Assembly (NCBI GenBank): GCA_000469685.2
Contig: LS997563.1
Span: forward strand, 28,807,897 to 28,871,896
DNA from: Haemonchus contortus
Taxonomy: Eukaryota; Nematoda; Chromadorea; Rhabditida; Trichostrongylidae
DNA: 64,000 bases
Direction: 5' to 3'
The notes beneath the pieces were generated by a model. That model had not been told where the DNA came from, did not search any database, and worked only from the letters and a program-made list of their open reading frames with translations. Shown here piece after piece: positions 12,526 through 27,118 of the stretch (its first letter is position 1; every line of letters starts with the position of its first letter). A program made the translations under genes and the position numbers.

Positions 12526-12639
12526 TGGATGCTACTGGGGATAACATTCAAATTCTTTTTACAATTTGTATTTCCATAATTCAACTAGTTTTTTTACTCG
12601 GCGTTGAGCTGAATGGAGCTCCATGCAGCATTTTTTGCT

Positions 12640-12975
12640 GCAAAAATGCTGCGATGGACGGCTGAAGTCACGCATTTGGACCGTATTCGCAATGGTGTAT
12701 TGAGGAAACGTTTGGAGTAGCCCCTTTTGCTGATAAAATGCAGCAAGCTCTTCTTTGGTGGTACGGCCATGTCCTACGTATGGCCAATAACAGTGTCTGT
12801 ACGACCACCCTCAACCATGACGTAAGAAATAGCAAATCAACGCTTCCTCGACATTTTACATGAGGACTTGAATGTGGCTGGCCTCCATCTCGATCAAGCA
12901 TTAAATCGGCTAAAGTGGCGTCAGCATATCAGAAAAAGCGAATCCTGCTTCCAAATGAAGCAAACGCTAAAAAAG
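12640..12975 (+). pseudogene. RTE-type LINE reverse transcriptase, C-terminal fragment
   Basis: Across three frames the plus strand reads KMLRWTAEVTHLDRIRNGVL, then LLWWYGHVLRM, then a block resembling LNVAGLHLDQALNRLKWR, the typical tail of RTE-clade ORF2 proteins. Frameshifts and stops show it is dead. It lies between the promoter block and the first coding exon of protease gene A. Confidence 0.85.
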
Positions 12976-13886
12976 AACAACTAGCTCTATGCGGAATAAT
13001 AATTCAGTCCAATTGCCACCATTTTCTTGAAGATAGTGTCCACAGTAAATAAAATGCGATCGGGAAAGCTACATGTGGCGGAGAGGAAAATTGACTGCAC
13101 GGAGGGATGTTAAAAGTTGCGCGAAAGCTTGCAGCCTAGATGGCTTTGGCTGCTTCACCCTTAAGCTCTGATGCCAGTAAGAGATTGAAACATGGCATTG
13201 CTGTCGCCGCCTTTACCCGACGTCCTCTATTCCGAACTGTATGTGGATAGTTTCCCAAAGACGATTGTTCAAAACTGCAACTTTGTACTATCATTTTCTC
13301 AATCTCACCACACTTCTCGCAGCTTTATCTGTGCTCTCTTCAAGACACCCCGATACTTTGTTGCGCCAGAACTAGATGTTTGAGGAGGGTTTTGCAGGCA
13401 TTTCATACGATTTACAGCTTCCAAGTGTTCGTAAGTTGGTATTGTCGAAATTCTGAAGAGACCGCTAGAGAGCAGCACGTGAAGCAAATCCACGAATAAT
13501 ACCAATGAAATTCATGTTATCATGACGAACAGAATATTTCTAAGCTGCCGACTTTTCACAATTCCTAGTACGATTCAAAGATTTTTTGTTCATCCCGAGG
13601 GAAAAATTTGCTGCTCACTCACTTTCTGGGGTGAGGGCCAATTCTTTGAGAACGAAAATCAGTCCACACTCTGCAGTCACCGCTTCAGCGTCTCAACACT
13701 GACACAAACATCAGGTTAAATGGTTCTCAAAAATCGCTTTTTAAACTGGCTCACAGAAAAAGGAACCTTTTGGTAAGGCTCGATAGGCTACGGTAAATCA
13801 CGTAGTTGTTTGATTTCCGTACTTGAACGCTCTTCCTCACTGGATATATACTGTTTTTCACTGAAAATTCTATCTATGAGCAGATT
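12976..13886. other. Presumed outron or 5'UTR intron of gene A
   Basis: This lies between the distal TATA and the acceptor cag at 13881-13883, four bases before the start codon at 13887. Nothing coding was recognised; a second TATA-like string (ggatatatac) lies near 13840. Confidence 0.35.
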
Positions 13887-16455
<2,569 letters not shown>

Positions 16456-16521
16456 AAATTGTCTTTTCAACAGAAGAGGTCCAGTATTAAAAACGCCAAC
16501 TTTGTCACGCATAATCATTCA

Positions 16522-16566
16522 CACTTTCCTACTTCAAACGCTGTGGGCGTTTGAAGTAGGAAAGTG
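16522..16566. repeat. Perfect 20-bp hairpin just after gene A
   Basis: The arms cactttcctacttcaaacgc (16522-16541) and its exact complement (16547-16566) flank a 5-nt loop. It starts 67 bp after the stop codon of gene A, so it may lie in the 3'UTR. Possible roles are a structured RNA, a small foldback element or chance; no equivalent was seen after genes B or C. Confidence 0.85.
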
Positions 16567-19500
16567 AAAAGTGAGTAAATAGTGCTAAGTTCACTGATAT
16601 AGATAGATCCATGGTCCCAATCATGGAGTGCAGTCATTGCGCCTTACGGCAGTGAGTGAAGTGACAGCATCCACAGAAACTTAATAATGGCAGCAAGGCT
16701 TCCGATACGGGAATCTTTGTGGCATTCATGCTATCAGCATGGGAAGCGATGAGGGGGAAGCGTTGAATGATAGCTGAACTCCGGTGACCGTGACCGGATT
16801 TGATCAGAGAGAAGGAACAAGAAAATCTCTTGGACTTCCTTTCACAGGAATACTAAATTACATACATACAACACTTGAATGGAAGACGAGTTGATCGAAA
16901 CTTGATCATTATATCCGAAATTCCCGTTTCTGGCTGATGATTGAGCAACCAATGTTAGTAAAACTGGTCCTCTCGGAAATGTTCTTCATTTTTCAATCTG
17001 ATCAGCAGCTGCTGCAAAGTAGTGCTCTCTCAAAAAATAAACTGAGATAGTCTTAGCTCTCAAATGGAAATCTCTAGCACTCGCAGTAAATAGTTAGTAG
17101 TACGTGGAAGTTAGTAAATTACAACTCTGACTTTATGTGCCTTCAAAGAAAATACATCACACCATGGAATCAATCATGATCGGCCATATGGTGGGCTTGG
17201 TCATTGTACGCAGCGTTGATCTCTAGGTGTACGATCTAAAGGTTCAGCGAGTTACATCAGTAAGCCTCGCAGCACCCGTGTAAACGGTGTCCGGGAGGTC
17301 TAGTTTAAAGAATAGTCATCGATTTTTCTGACCTTATTGGAGAATCAATCCTCAATGGTTCCTCGACTCCCAGGCTCTGACGAAGGCGAACTTAACAAAT
17401 TATCCCTATAAATGTAGAGATATTGGAACGGCTAAAGCAAGCATAAACATTTTTATGTTATGACTACTCAATTAGACTTATGTTCCGATATGGCGTTTGA
17501 GTTTCTTGCTAACTTCATGTACGTACTAGATCACGGGATATCACAACAATTAGCAAATAAATTCATCCACGACCTATATTACAATTCACCACGCTTCTTT
17601 AGAAGCAAAGTTCACGATGACTTTGGATAATTCAGATTATGAGGTTAATTTGAAGATAAGGTGGAAATTTGTGCGACGAAACAAAGAAAGTGCGTGAATC
17701 GGTGTTTCCGAAGTGAAAAAAGGCTTTGAAAAAATCGTTAAAAAGGGGGCTGGAAGAGAATGAGACTAGAAAAATGGAGAAGAGTGGGTGTTTGGACGAG
17801 CTACACAACGTGTGTCATTGCGTATGTGTAGGTTCTGGTGCGAATAACTGACTGCACTAAGCAAAAATGTTCTCCAAAATTCATTCCCTCATACGTACAA
17901 GTTAGCAAAAACCCTGGTGACAACAAAAATAGTCTAAAAATAGAAAAATAGTCCGTTTTTCAGATTCTTGGGGTAGGAAACCAAGTGAAGGATTGCAGCA
18001 TCAAAACGAGTTACAGAGAGTAATAGAAAAGGAGGAAATATCGCTCCCTACTCGATGATCGGCTGATTGCATGCTGAACGTGTGGGTCCTAGCGCGAATA
18101 ATGCGATCTGTATCCCTCGACACTCGTCTCACACATCATCGGTCGATGAGCATGGCATCCGGGTGATCCGGTAGTTGAGCTCTCACTATGCCCTAGCTGT
18201 TGAGATTTTGGACCCAACAGGGTCATTACTATTACTATTAGCTGCCGCTCGTTATTCCTAAAGGGAGAACTCAGAAACCATTTTTATCGTGCACTGTGCC
18301 TCCAACCGAAATCAGTCGAAGACAATACGTTCAGCCCATTCATACTTGGAGATATCGTATGAAAAATAGTGGAATGGCATCATGCACTCACTATTCATTG
18401 CACATTTTTCACATAGTGTTGAGTCGATGCTTGCTAAAGGAGCAGGAATGCGATGATGGGAAGAAATAATCACCAGATTGATTAATAAATTCAATACCAG
18501 TATTCAGTAATTTATCTATTTATTATTATTATTATTGGTGTTTTATTATCTATTTAGCTGTACATGATACCGAGCACGTCCTATAGCTTCTGAGAAATGG
18601 AGTTGTTCTCATACACTCTGAAGCAGGTTCATTTTAGCAGTCCAATAAATGCGCTCTCCTTCAAAGTGGACAGTTCACCTGGAGCTGATATATATTTTTT
18701 ATAAGTACATTTGTTTGCTGGAGTGGTCGAGAGGTCTTTCTTAGGTCTTCCATCAGTTAACGCCATGAGTTATTCTCCAACGCCAATCAAAATGACACAA
18801 CTCTACAAATTAATTATTGGCAGAAACCTAAGATCTTCCTTGCCTCTAACGACGGACGTAATAACTCAGCCCTCCAGAGATAGCAAAAGTAGCTATACAG
18901 GGTGTGCCATTAATATGGTAACCAACGAATTGGGCCAAAAAAAACGCAGTTCATATAGATACATGGTGAATTTATGTGAGTTAATTACTATGCATCGCAT
19001 CTACAAAATGAACACACGATCATCTTATATAAACGTCTCCTAAACTAATTATAGCACAAAGATGCTTTGGCTACTCATCGATGGCGGCACGCAGAGTTCC
19101 TTGAGAAACTCCAGCCTGGGATTTTTTCAATGGCTTCTTATAAGCAGCAAAAATGGCGCGTTATGAAGCGTAGGCTTTTCTCTGCAGTATGAACTGTAAT
19201 ATATCCAGCAACCCATCACATTGTGGTCCGGAAAATTCGTAAAAAGATTGAAAGCTGGGATAAGGTAGCGAACACTCCCTCAACACCAGTATGATCTTTT
19301 TCTATTTGTGAGCAGGTGCGCCATGGTTTTCAAATTGTATCCTTGAAAATTCTTTGACCCTCAGCTGTATTCTTTCAGAACGACCCTTCTCGAAGAGTTT
19401 TGGATTAAATTTTGTACTTTTTTCGATCTGATGCGATATCGCTCTGATGGTAGAGTTTCTAGCATAAGGTATCATCAAAGAGTGAAATGGCTATGAGAGA

Positions 19501-20689
19501 CGATCTGACTCTTCTCAGCGGCTTCAACACTCAAAATGTGAAAAATATGTGTACTTTGGGGTCTCAACATTGCTTCCACGCTGAACACTCTTTAGCCAAG
19601 AAAAGGTCTGTCGAAGCAAGTGCCGCGCGCAAGTAGAGAACGGCTTTTGTTTTTTCTCTCTAACTTCTTCTCGTCAAGAAGCTTATAGGGCTTTTGAATC
19701 TTATTTGACCACAGTTGTATTTACTCTGGATAGATTCTTCCCATCGAATCAGAACATACAAGCACATCAGTAGTCATTTTTCTCGTGTTTATGCAGGCTC
19801 CACCGCGTACTGCTTCCCGATTAATTGTATTCGGAAAGGGTTCGTATGTGAGACAAGACGATCGTTCTGAGATTTGACGTCGATCCGTCTACGCATCGCG
19901 ATTCGAGAGACTGTCATGTGAGAAATGTCCGAACGAGGAGCGGTCCAGAAAAGAACTCACCAAATGCGCGCAAAGACGAAACTGTTGGTGGATGTCTGCG
20001 AAGCGTTTTTGGCGTTGTTTTTCGAAATCTGACGATCTAAGAGCACCAAAGTTGGAATGTAGTCTAAGGTATATCACAAACTTAAAGGAAAGTGCAGATT
20101 TGGAGAAACCCTCCAAACAAGAAAATTACAGACGTCCGAAAGGTTGCCAACATAACTTCCACGTACGGCTTTCTATGAACCTCGGCATAGTTGTATTGCT
20201 GTGTTTATTGTTTTCTGTGACTCTTCACGAGGTTACCATATTTATGGCGCACCCTGCAAATTTCAACGCACGACCTCGATCAATTGAATTGGCTAAGTTG
20301 CTCCAGTCGCATCACTTTATGATTTGCTATCATTTTTATGACTCTGTCCCCAAGCTATCTTTTCTTCCAAAGCTTTTGAAAATTTGTGGTCGAGGAACTT
20401 TTTGGGGGTTATTTTCATTGTTTACTCCACAAAATTTTTTTCTCGAAATTTGACGGCAGAGTGAGAGTCAGCAACATTACATTGAGCCCGCGAAACCACA
20501 TGTACCATGTCAGTTTAAGGAAACTACTTGCGTCGAAATTATTGTTGTGCGTAAACAAAGAAAGAGTTCATGTTCCATAAGTACCCAAGTTCGATTCTCA
20601 ATAAAGTACTCATCCATAGCTCTGAAGCTTCAATTGTTAAATGAGGGATGGATAGCGATAATCTTTAAGTTTTCAGATGAGTTACGGGC
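16567..20689. other. Long intergenic stretch, nothing recognised
   Basis: No gene could be supported in these 4.1 kb. An ATT microsatellite-like patch occurs near 18515-18535. The string ggctctgacgaaggcga near 17375 resembles the Penelope-element 3' end at 23560 but lacks the rest of that motif. Open frames at 18711-19043 and 19889-20453 show no family resemblance; the latter includes a hydrophobic start, MNLGIVVLLCLLFSVTL. Confidence 0.4.
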
Positions 20690-20810
20690 AAAACTTCAGC
20701 CTCAGACAGGACTCGAACTAGTACTTGTGCTTTGCGGGCCCCGGGCTCTTATAACATTCACTTTCAAGACCCCGCCTGCCTTCGCTTTCTTGGTGGTTTC
20801 TGTGCCATAT
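20690..20810 (-). repeat. tRNA-like SINE, family 2, copy 2
   Basis: The plus string cctcagacaggactcgaact, then gcgggccccgggctcttata, reads on the minus strand as a B-box-like gttcgagtcctg preceded by ataagagcccggggccc. It faces the related copy at 20920-20990 in inverse orientation. Confidence 0.6.
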
Positions 20811-20919
20811 CTTATCAGCCACTCACGTGAGAGCCGGTCAGCCAATGAAAGTACCAAACCGTTCAGCTAGCATAGTAGCTAATAATAGCCTTAAGGCTTT
20901 GGGGGAGAGGGAGGGAAAG

Positions 20920-20990
20920 TGTAAGGCATAAGAGCACAGAGCCCGGATAGCACAAGCAGGGGTTCGAGTCCCGTTCGAGGCCAAAGTTCG
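20920..20990 (+). repeat. tRNA-like SINE, family 2, copy 3
   Basis: The segments cataagagcacagagcccgg and aggggttcgagtcccgttc give pol III A-box-like and B-box sequences in tRNA-like spacing. I could not fold a full cloverleaf, so I call it a SINE head or tRNA pseudogene rather than a tRNA gene. Confidence 0.5.
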
Positions 20991-21408
20991 GTTCATTACT
21001 CGCCAACCATGTGACGCTCAAAAGTATCTCATTTAAGGAAATGGAGTTTTTTGAAGCTTCTGTGGAAATAGGAAATAGGATCGCAATAGGAGAGCGGAGA
21101 TCACGATCGGATCACCTTCCACGCGCTGAGGGTTAGCTGACTTGCTCACGGGCGGGAAACCAACCGCTGTGTTACATAGTAGGGTAAGCGAGTAAGCTTA
21201 CCCTCCTGAGGCATGACCCACTCGCTATTGAATAAAGGGGAAATCAAACATGTACTCAAACAAACGCTCACCTCGGGCCGTCAAGTCAACGATCCTACCG
21301 CCCACCACCCACTGCAAAGCTAGCCACAACAACTCCACACCATCATCACCTGTTAGTTGATTTTTGGTGTTAAGCTTTTTTGTTCGTTACATTGATAAAT
21401 TGTTTCAT
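20991..21408. other. Intergenic stretch, nothing recognised
   Basis: Sequence between the SINE pair and the mariner terminus at 21411; no feature could be supported. Confidence 0.4.
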
Positions 21409-21889
21409 TAGGTTGATCAAAAAGTTTTGATTTTTTATTCTACTTTACACCTTCCACCTTCACAATTCAAGCTAAACAACAATATATTAAACAACGTTAG
21501 TTATAATATTGTCTTACCTAGCGGGCAGTAAGCGATTATCTTATCCTAGAGCTGGGAAGATTGGGAGTCGAAGAAGCCACCTACCACTCGATTGAGGTGA
21601 TCATAGTTGGAGAGCTGTTTGCTTTAGTAGAAATGCCTTTAAGGGCCGGAACAATTGGTAATCTGAGAGGGCATTATCAGGTGGAAAGGGTGAACGTGGA
21701 ACCATGTCCCAGCCTAGCTCCTTCAATTTTGCATGGGTCTCTTCACCAGTCTGAGGGCTAGCGTTGTCATGGAGAAGGTGCACAAAAGTTTGTCTAGCCC
21801 GCTATTCTCCAGCGGCTTCCGCAAGTTTCTGCAGTTGACCAGACGTAACAGGGAGCGATGATGTTGTGGCCTTGCTTGAGCATTTCATA

Positions 21890-21901
21890 GTACAGAATTC
21901 C
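21890..21901. repeat. Target-site duplication, left copy
   Basis: The 12 bases gtacagaattcc occur here and again at 23690-23701, exactly bracketing the Penelope-like element, within the interrupted mariner transposase. Confidence 0.85.
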
Positions 21902-23689
21902 GGAACACCCTGTCCTCTCTCAACCCCTTGGACTTCCAAGATCGTCCCATAATAAGCAGTGTAGGCGATCCCACAGACAGAATTTCCTGGCTGTTGAACC
22001 TCGTGTTGGCCCAGTTGCTAACTTCCATCCCTGCCCATCTCAGCGATACCACGGAGTTCCTTGACCAACTGCGAGAGACCCGATTTAGAAGGAACCACGT
22101 CATAGAATTATTTGACGTGACCGCCGTGTGCATTAATGTGGCAAACGGGCACGCCATGCAGGCCACCCACTAACTTTTGAATACACATGCCGGGCCTCCC
22201 AAGTCATGACGTTGGTCAAGGAGTGCCTGGACTGCTCTATATTTAGGTGGTCAAGGCGATACTTCAAGCAGATAAGGGGTTTAGCTATGGGTCAACGGCT
22301 AGCATCCGTGCTAGCCATTGCCTATATGTTAAGAATTGAAAAACCTTTTTGGATCGCCGGCCTGTCCTCTACTGTCGCTACGTAGACGATTGCTTCGTCG
22401 CTTGCTCAACCCAGAAAGAAATGGACACGGGCTTCAAATTGTTGAACAGCCAGGCTGACAACATACGGTTTACACGAGAAAAGCTTAATGACAAGACGTT
22501 GCCAACATGCAGTTAGCTTGAGCGACGGTTCCTGCGGACAAAATGGTGCAGGAAGCCCACCAGCAAGAATATTTTAGTCCATTTCAGGTCGGCGCAACCA
22601 CGCAAAATCAAGCGGGCTATCACGGCGGATATGGTCAAAACTGCGAAAATGTCTCATGGGGAGTCAGGAACAAATAGAATCCGTGGAACTAGCTAAAAAG
22701 GTGGATATCCCTTGAGGGACCAGCACTATGGTAGACCACCCCTGCGAAAATCACACGAGCCAAGAACTGAAAATTCGGAGAAGGTGCCTTTCGCCTTACT
22801 TTCGTTTCGGACTCCGTCAATCTAGACGTGAGAATGGCCTTGCGAAAGTGTGGGCTCGACGACACGGTCCGGGTGGTTGAAGTCCCCCTCAGAAATCTAA
22901 AGCAGAGGCTGGTACAAAGCCGTCTCTATGATCGTTCCTGCGCGACCCCCCATTGTGTCATCTGTCCCAACGAGCGAGGGGGTGACTGCATGACGTCAGG
23001 TGTGATCTACTTGATCACATGCAACCTCTGTGAAGATGAGTACATAGGCAAGACCGGAAGACCTCTAATACGCAGGGTTAAGGAACACCTGGATGGCCTG
23101 AAGAAATCGAGGCCTAAAACGCCCCTGGAGACCATAGAGGCACCACCACGAGGATGTAGAGCTTGGGATATCTATCAGGGTCTTGATGCGGAAACCCACG
23201 ACTTCAGCGCGAGAGACTCTTGAAGCTTTTTGGATCAGCGCTAAAAATCCAATAGTGAATTGGAAGGATGAATGTCTGGCTGTAACTAACGAGCTTGCCC
23301 CGTTCCTCGACCTGTGTGGTTTTCAACTGCCACCGGGGTTCGAGGTAGGGGTCGGGACACTCGGGCACGCCCTCTGCGAATAGTATAAATACGCAATTCG
23401 AAAAAGGAGGGTCAACGGCCTTTTTTTGACATCTAAGGTGGGTTACCTATTGTGATTTACAATACTTTCCTAGATATCTGTAGACCACACCTGAACTAAG
23501 CTGAGGTCTGAACGTCGTTTGGTCAGTATGAGTCTCAAATATTTTTTGGCTTCCAGCCTCTGACGAAGGCGACTGGCCGAAAAGTTAGCCGAATAAAAAA
23601 CATTGTATCATCTTGGTCGTGGCTTCAGAGAGACCTCCAAGTTACATCTATACTATGCCAAGATCAAATGATAGTCGAACATGGTTGCT
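21902..23689 (+). mobile_element. 5'-truncated Penelope-like retroelement with GIY-YIG domain
   Basis: The plus strand encodes, through several frameshifts, a reverse transcriptase followed by an endonuclease. RT blocks are RPIISSVGDPTDRISWLLN (near 21945), QIRGLAMGQRLASVLAIAYM (near 22270) and the catalytic box LYCRYVDDCFVAC (near 22370). An open frame at 22828-23223 then holds a Cys-rich linker (CATPHCVICPNERGGDC) and a GIY-YIG nuclease: GVIYLITC, EYIGKTGRPLIRRVKEH. RT plus C-terminal GIY-YIG is diagnostic of Penelope-like elements. It is 5'-truncated and dead, but the endonuclease part is well kept. A hammerhead-like motif lies near its 3' end. Confidence 0.92.
23548..23600 (+). ncRNA. Hammerhead-ribozyme-like motif in the Penelope element
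   Basis: CTGACGA at 23560-23566 fits the CUGANGA core. A short self-complementary stem (aggcgactggcc, 23567-23578) and GAAA at 23579-23582 follow. GGCT near 23548 and AGCC at 23587 could form the outer stem. Penelope-like elements are known to carry minimal type I hammerheads. Stem III would be very short here and the base-pairing next to the core is imperfect, so activity is uncertain. Confidence 0.4.
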
Positions 23690-23701
23690 GTACAGAATTC
23701 C
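23690..23701. repeat. Target-site duplication, right copy
   Basis: Second copy of gtacagaattcc, directly after the 3' end of the Penelope-like element; beyond it the mariner transposase resumes. Confidence 0.85.
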
Positions 23702-24430
23702 TTTTAAAGCCCAGAAGCAGCAAAGGAGAAATTTCTCGAGGTAGAGGCTAGCTGTTCTCCTCGCTCTTCGCGGGAGCAAGACGGCGCGGTGCTTGTTGGC
23801 GTCGTAGGGGATCCAGCTTTCATCTCTAGTGAGTAGGTCTTACAAAAACTCTGCGATGTATGTAGGGGGAAAGGTGAAGACCGAAAATTGGATACCCGCG
23901 CGTACCGCGTGCTATTAGTCAAGACACGAGGTATCCATCGAGTCAAGACTTGTTGTAATCGATGGGCCGAAGGCGACCTACGACCGTTGATTGGGCATAC
24001 CCAGGTCTTGCCGCAAGTTGCGGGTGTTAACTTCTGGATCCTCTTTGACGATAATGACAGAGTCTTCGACGGCGAGGTGGCGTTCCGACCGAGCCTTGTC
24101 TTCGAAGTCCGCGACTCCTTCCTTGAAGTGAGCGAACCAGCGATGGATCGTAGCGATGGAAGTGGTGTCCTCTCTCATGCGCTTTTGATGTTGTGGACTG
24201 TTGCTGTCGCTTCCTTACCGCGGCGCCCCTGATAGGAGATGATGGCTCGAAGATAGTCTTGTGAAATTGGTATTCGTTTAAACTCAGGCAAGCGCACATG
24301 CCCATGTATAACTTTTGCGAAATAGATTCCAAAATGTTTTACAACTATCACATGATAGATCACGGATATAGGTAAAAAACATGAATTCCGCACTTTCCAA
24401 AAACCCCATAAATACTTTTCGATCAACCTA

Positions 24431-25239
24431 ATATGTAGTCGGTCTTCCGTTCGTGCAGTAGGAAAGATGTTAGAACATCCCTAAAACTCTGAACACCTAG
24501 TCACTGGCCTTTCACTTGTGACTTCAACAGCTTCATAGTGGTGCAGCTGCAGTGCACATAGTGCAGTTTTTGGAAACAGGCACAATAATTCCACCAGTCT
24601 CCATAAACTTCCTAAAGAGCTCCCAACGAGATTTTTCCAGATTGCAAAATCGTTTTCCAAGACTATTGATAGGGAGAGCACTGAATTACAGGTTATACAT
24701 GCCAGCAGGTAGTTCACGTCAAAAACGGTTTCTCAGATTCCTACCTTGGAAGAACTGTAACCAACGAGCATAGTCTAACGGATGCTGTCGGTTCGAAAAA
24801 AGGCCGAGGGCGCTAAAGGGGCCCCAATGCCGGCATAACCGACTTACACACCCAAGGCGGACGAATTGAAATATTGACTGTTCGCCCTGGGTCCAACTCA
24901 TTGCACACTGGCATCCTACTGCAACAAACTGTATGCAGTGATGTGCGCATTTGAACACCTCGCCCATGCAACTTCTGTCGTCACATTATCCTCCAGCACC
25001 TAGTTTTCCTTCCTTTCAGAAGCCTTGTTTTTCCCAAATACGCTGATTTCCGCGTTCCCTAAACCACTTTTTCACTATTCTGGACTGTCACTTTCATTAC
25101 TCGCCAAAAAGTGGGTACCCCGAAATTATCGTGAAGTGCCTTCAAATGAATTCTTCAGATGCAGGAGTTTTAGACAGCGGTTTCGAACCGGGAAATATCT
25201 CAGAAAGATTATAGTGATAAGCATAGTAAAGGAAAAAGG
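24431..25239. other. Intergenic stretch, nothing recognised
   Basis: No feature could be supported. Minus-strand frames at 24719-24967 and 24481-24717 resemble no family. Confidence 0.4.
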
Positions 25240-25540
25240 ATAAAGTTTTTGGCGTTAATCAATCCCGTCTGAGGGATGCGCCCCCGCACTCCACTTCTAT
25301 CCGGAATCTAGTGGCGTAATGAGTGCGTATGTGGCCTATACAATGACTTGCAGTGGCCAACCGACTTACAAGACAGTGCTTTTATCCTCCCAGACGAGTC
25401 TGGTGCCAATTGACCGACGCCGGCGGATGGAAGGCCTAGCTGGCCTAGGCGGATATTGATCCGTGATTCAAACCCGTAACCATGCGTGTGAGATAGTGCG
25501 CCACTCGCCACTATAGCACTTCCGCCCCAATTAATGAATA
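25240..25540 (-). repeat. tRNA-like SINE, family 1, copy
   Basis: On the minus strand the head reads gtgctatagtggcgagtggc, then ggttacgggtttgaatcac, A- and B-box-like. The body matches the copy at 32455-32755 closely, for example in gtggcctatacaatga and cgccactcgccacta. Confidence 0.75.
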
Positions 25541-26480
25541 AGCATAATAGATGCCGAAATTCCCACCGAGACCTTCTGTGAGCCATCTGATGAGGGCGGC
25601 ATGTAGCCTTCCATTGTGGCAGCTGAAGGAAACAACGTGTTCCAAACAGGGATACCGTATCCAGTTCTTTTCACAGCTTTCAATTTCTCAAGCGGTAGAA
25701 GAAGTCATTTTGAGATGAGGAGGTGAAAAGGAACTCATTTTTAAGGGCTTCGTGCGCCTTTTTTCATTTCATCATCGTCGAAGTACTATTCACTGAAACC
25801 TTTAATCGATGGCCTAAACACTCATTTGTACCGCAGAATACGCTTCAAAGAAAACATGAAAAAAACGAGAAAACTACTGTGAAAAATGCAGAGACAAAAT
25901 TGTTATCAGTAACTACCAATCTTGTGGAAATCGGCGGGAAATTTTAATTTCTTTGCTCATCGAATGTATCTCCATGAATTCGATACTAAGAGGATTGAAC
26001 TCAAATCAATGTACTCGAGCCTGTGACCTTATTGCGATTCGAAAAATAGCTTTGTATGATGATGGCCGTTTTACGGACGTTGAATACTGGCCAATTCGAG
26101 ATTGTGTTAATTCGAGTTCGAAGCTGTATTAATTTCGATTATGCCAATTGAATTTTTTTTCGAAATATTTATGAGCTATTTTTCAACAAAATTGGTAAAC
26201 GGACAACTGATTGCTACCAAAAAGCTTCGGACTTTAAGGGGCACAGACCTGGACCCTAATCTCTTCTCAATAAGTAACATCGTCATAAGAGGTTAAATTG
26301 CCTGATACATATCTGCCTTTGGATCTTCATGAAGCATATCTTCACCTAAGTACTGCCCAAATAATCAGTATTGAGTTTTCCCCTAAACTACAACAAGCAA
26401 AAGATGGATGGTCCTAGCACCTGTGAAAGTCTCCGCCACTAGTTTTGACGAGCCGAAGCCGAGCGTAGCCTCCGTCTTGG
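25541..26480. other. Intergenic stretch, nothing recognised
   Basis: AT-rich DNA between a SINE and a TIR element. The frame at 25723-25947 resembles no family. Confidence 0.4.
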
Positions 26481-27014
26481 TACAGTAGCGCTCAAAAGTC
26501 TTCGGTGAGATGGTTCTTCAGCCGTACTTTTCAGTAGTAACTCCTTTCCTACTAGATCTAATCATGCGAAATTTTTATATTTGGAGCGCGGATGTATTAT
26601 GAAAATTTACCACTATTAACCTGCAATCTGGTCATGTTCCAGATATTCCAAAGAGCATGAACGCAAAATCGACTGAAAATACAGATGATGGTCCTTCTAG
26701 AATTTCTTTCCTTTCTGCCCTGTCTAAAGTGTACGAGCGATAATGCCGAACACAATAGATGAGAAAAATGCTCATACGGTGCGAATAAGTGGAGACGTCA
26801 ACAACTTTAGTGTTGGCAAAATTTGCTACCGGGACAAATCCCTTGCTCTATCTATTGCTATTGCAGCTTTGCAGTAAAATAGTGTTGGGTAGGGTGAAAT
26901 ATGTATGCTCTAGTTAAACATATCCAAATTTTGCGCGATTTGGTCAACTAAGAAAAGAGTTATGAAGTAAAAAGCGTCAAAGCATTTCACCGAAGACTTT
27001 TGAGCGCTACTGTA
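26481..27014. mobile_element. Complete 534-bp non-autonomous TIR element
   Basis: The ends tacagtagcgctcaaaagtc and its complement are perfect inverted repeats of about 25 bp with terminal TA, as in Tc1/mariner MITEs. No transposase is encoded. A second, truncated copy at 9499-9890 confirms a repeat family. It sits about 100 bp upstream of the distal promoter block of protease gene B. Confidence 0.9.
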
Positions 27015-27118
27015 TATACCACCTCTGCCCTTCCCCCCGCTTCTGCTCTGCCAACATCACGGGTCCATCGTAGTCAATATGTCGAGAATACATGCTAACA
27101 TTTCAAACACCGCAAAAC

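Larger units (their letters stand above)
21411..24428 (-). mobile_element. Mariner element split by a Penelope-like insertion
   Basis: Termini ggttgatcaaaaagt (from 21411) and its near complement (to 24428) are each flanked by TA. Without the insertion at 21902-23689 and one 12-bp target repeat, about 1.2 kb remains, the usual mariner size. The minus strand carries transposase pieces in several frames. The N-terminal HTH region (24330-23980) includes TIHRWFAHFKEGVADFEDKA. The linker (23946) has RWIPRVLTN. The C-terminal block (21783-21601) has LLHDNASPQTGEETHAKLKE and PFPPDNALSDYQLFRPLKAFL. Frameshifts and altered catalytic surroundings make it a pseudogene even without the insertion. Confidence 0.88.

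Noticed and set aside
17340..17410. Second hammerhead-like site (ctctgacgaaggcga)
   Set aside because: The CTGACGA core is there, but no GAAA follows a paired stem, so it is at most a decayed Penelope 3' end.
20176..20453. Frame starting with a hydrophobic, signal-like stretch
   Set aside because: There is no recognisable mature domain, no splice-supported continuation, and a second overlapping frame is equally open.
20920..20990. Possible functional tRNA
   Set aside because: A- and B-box-like parts are present but no full cloverleaf was found; related inverted copies nearby favour a SINE.
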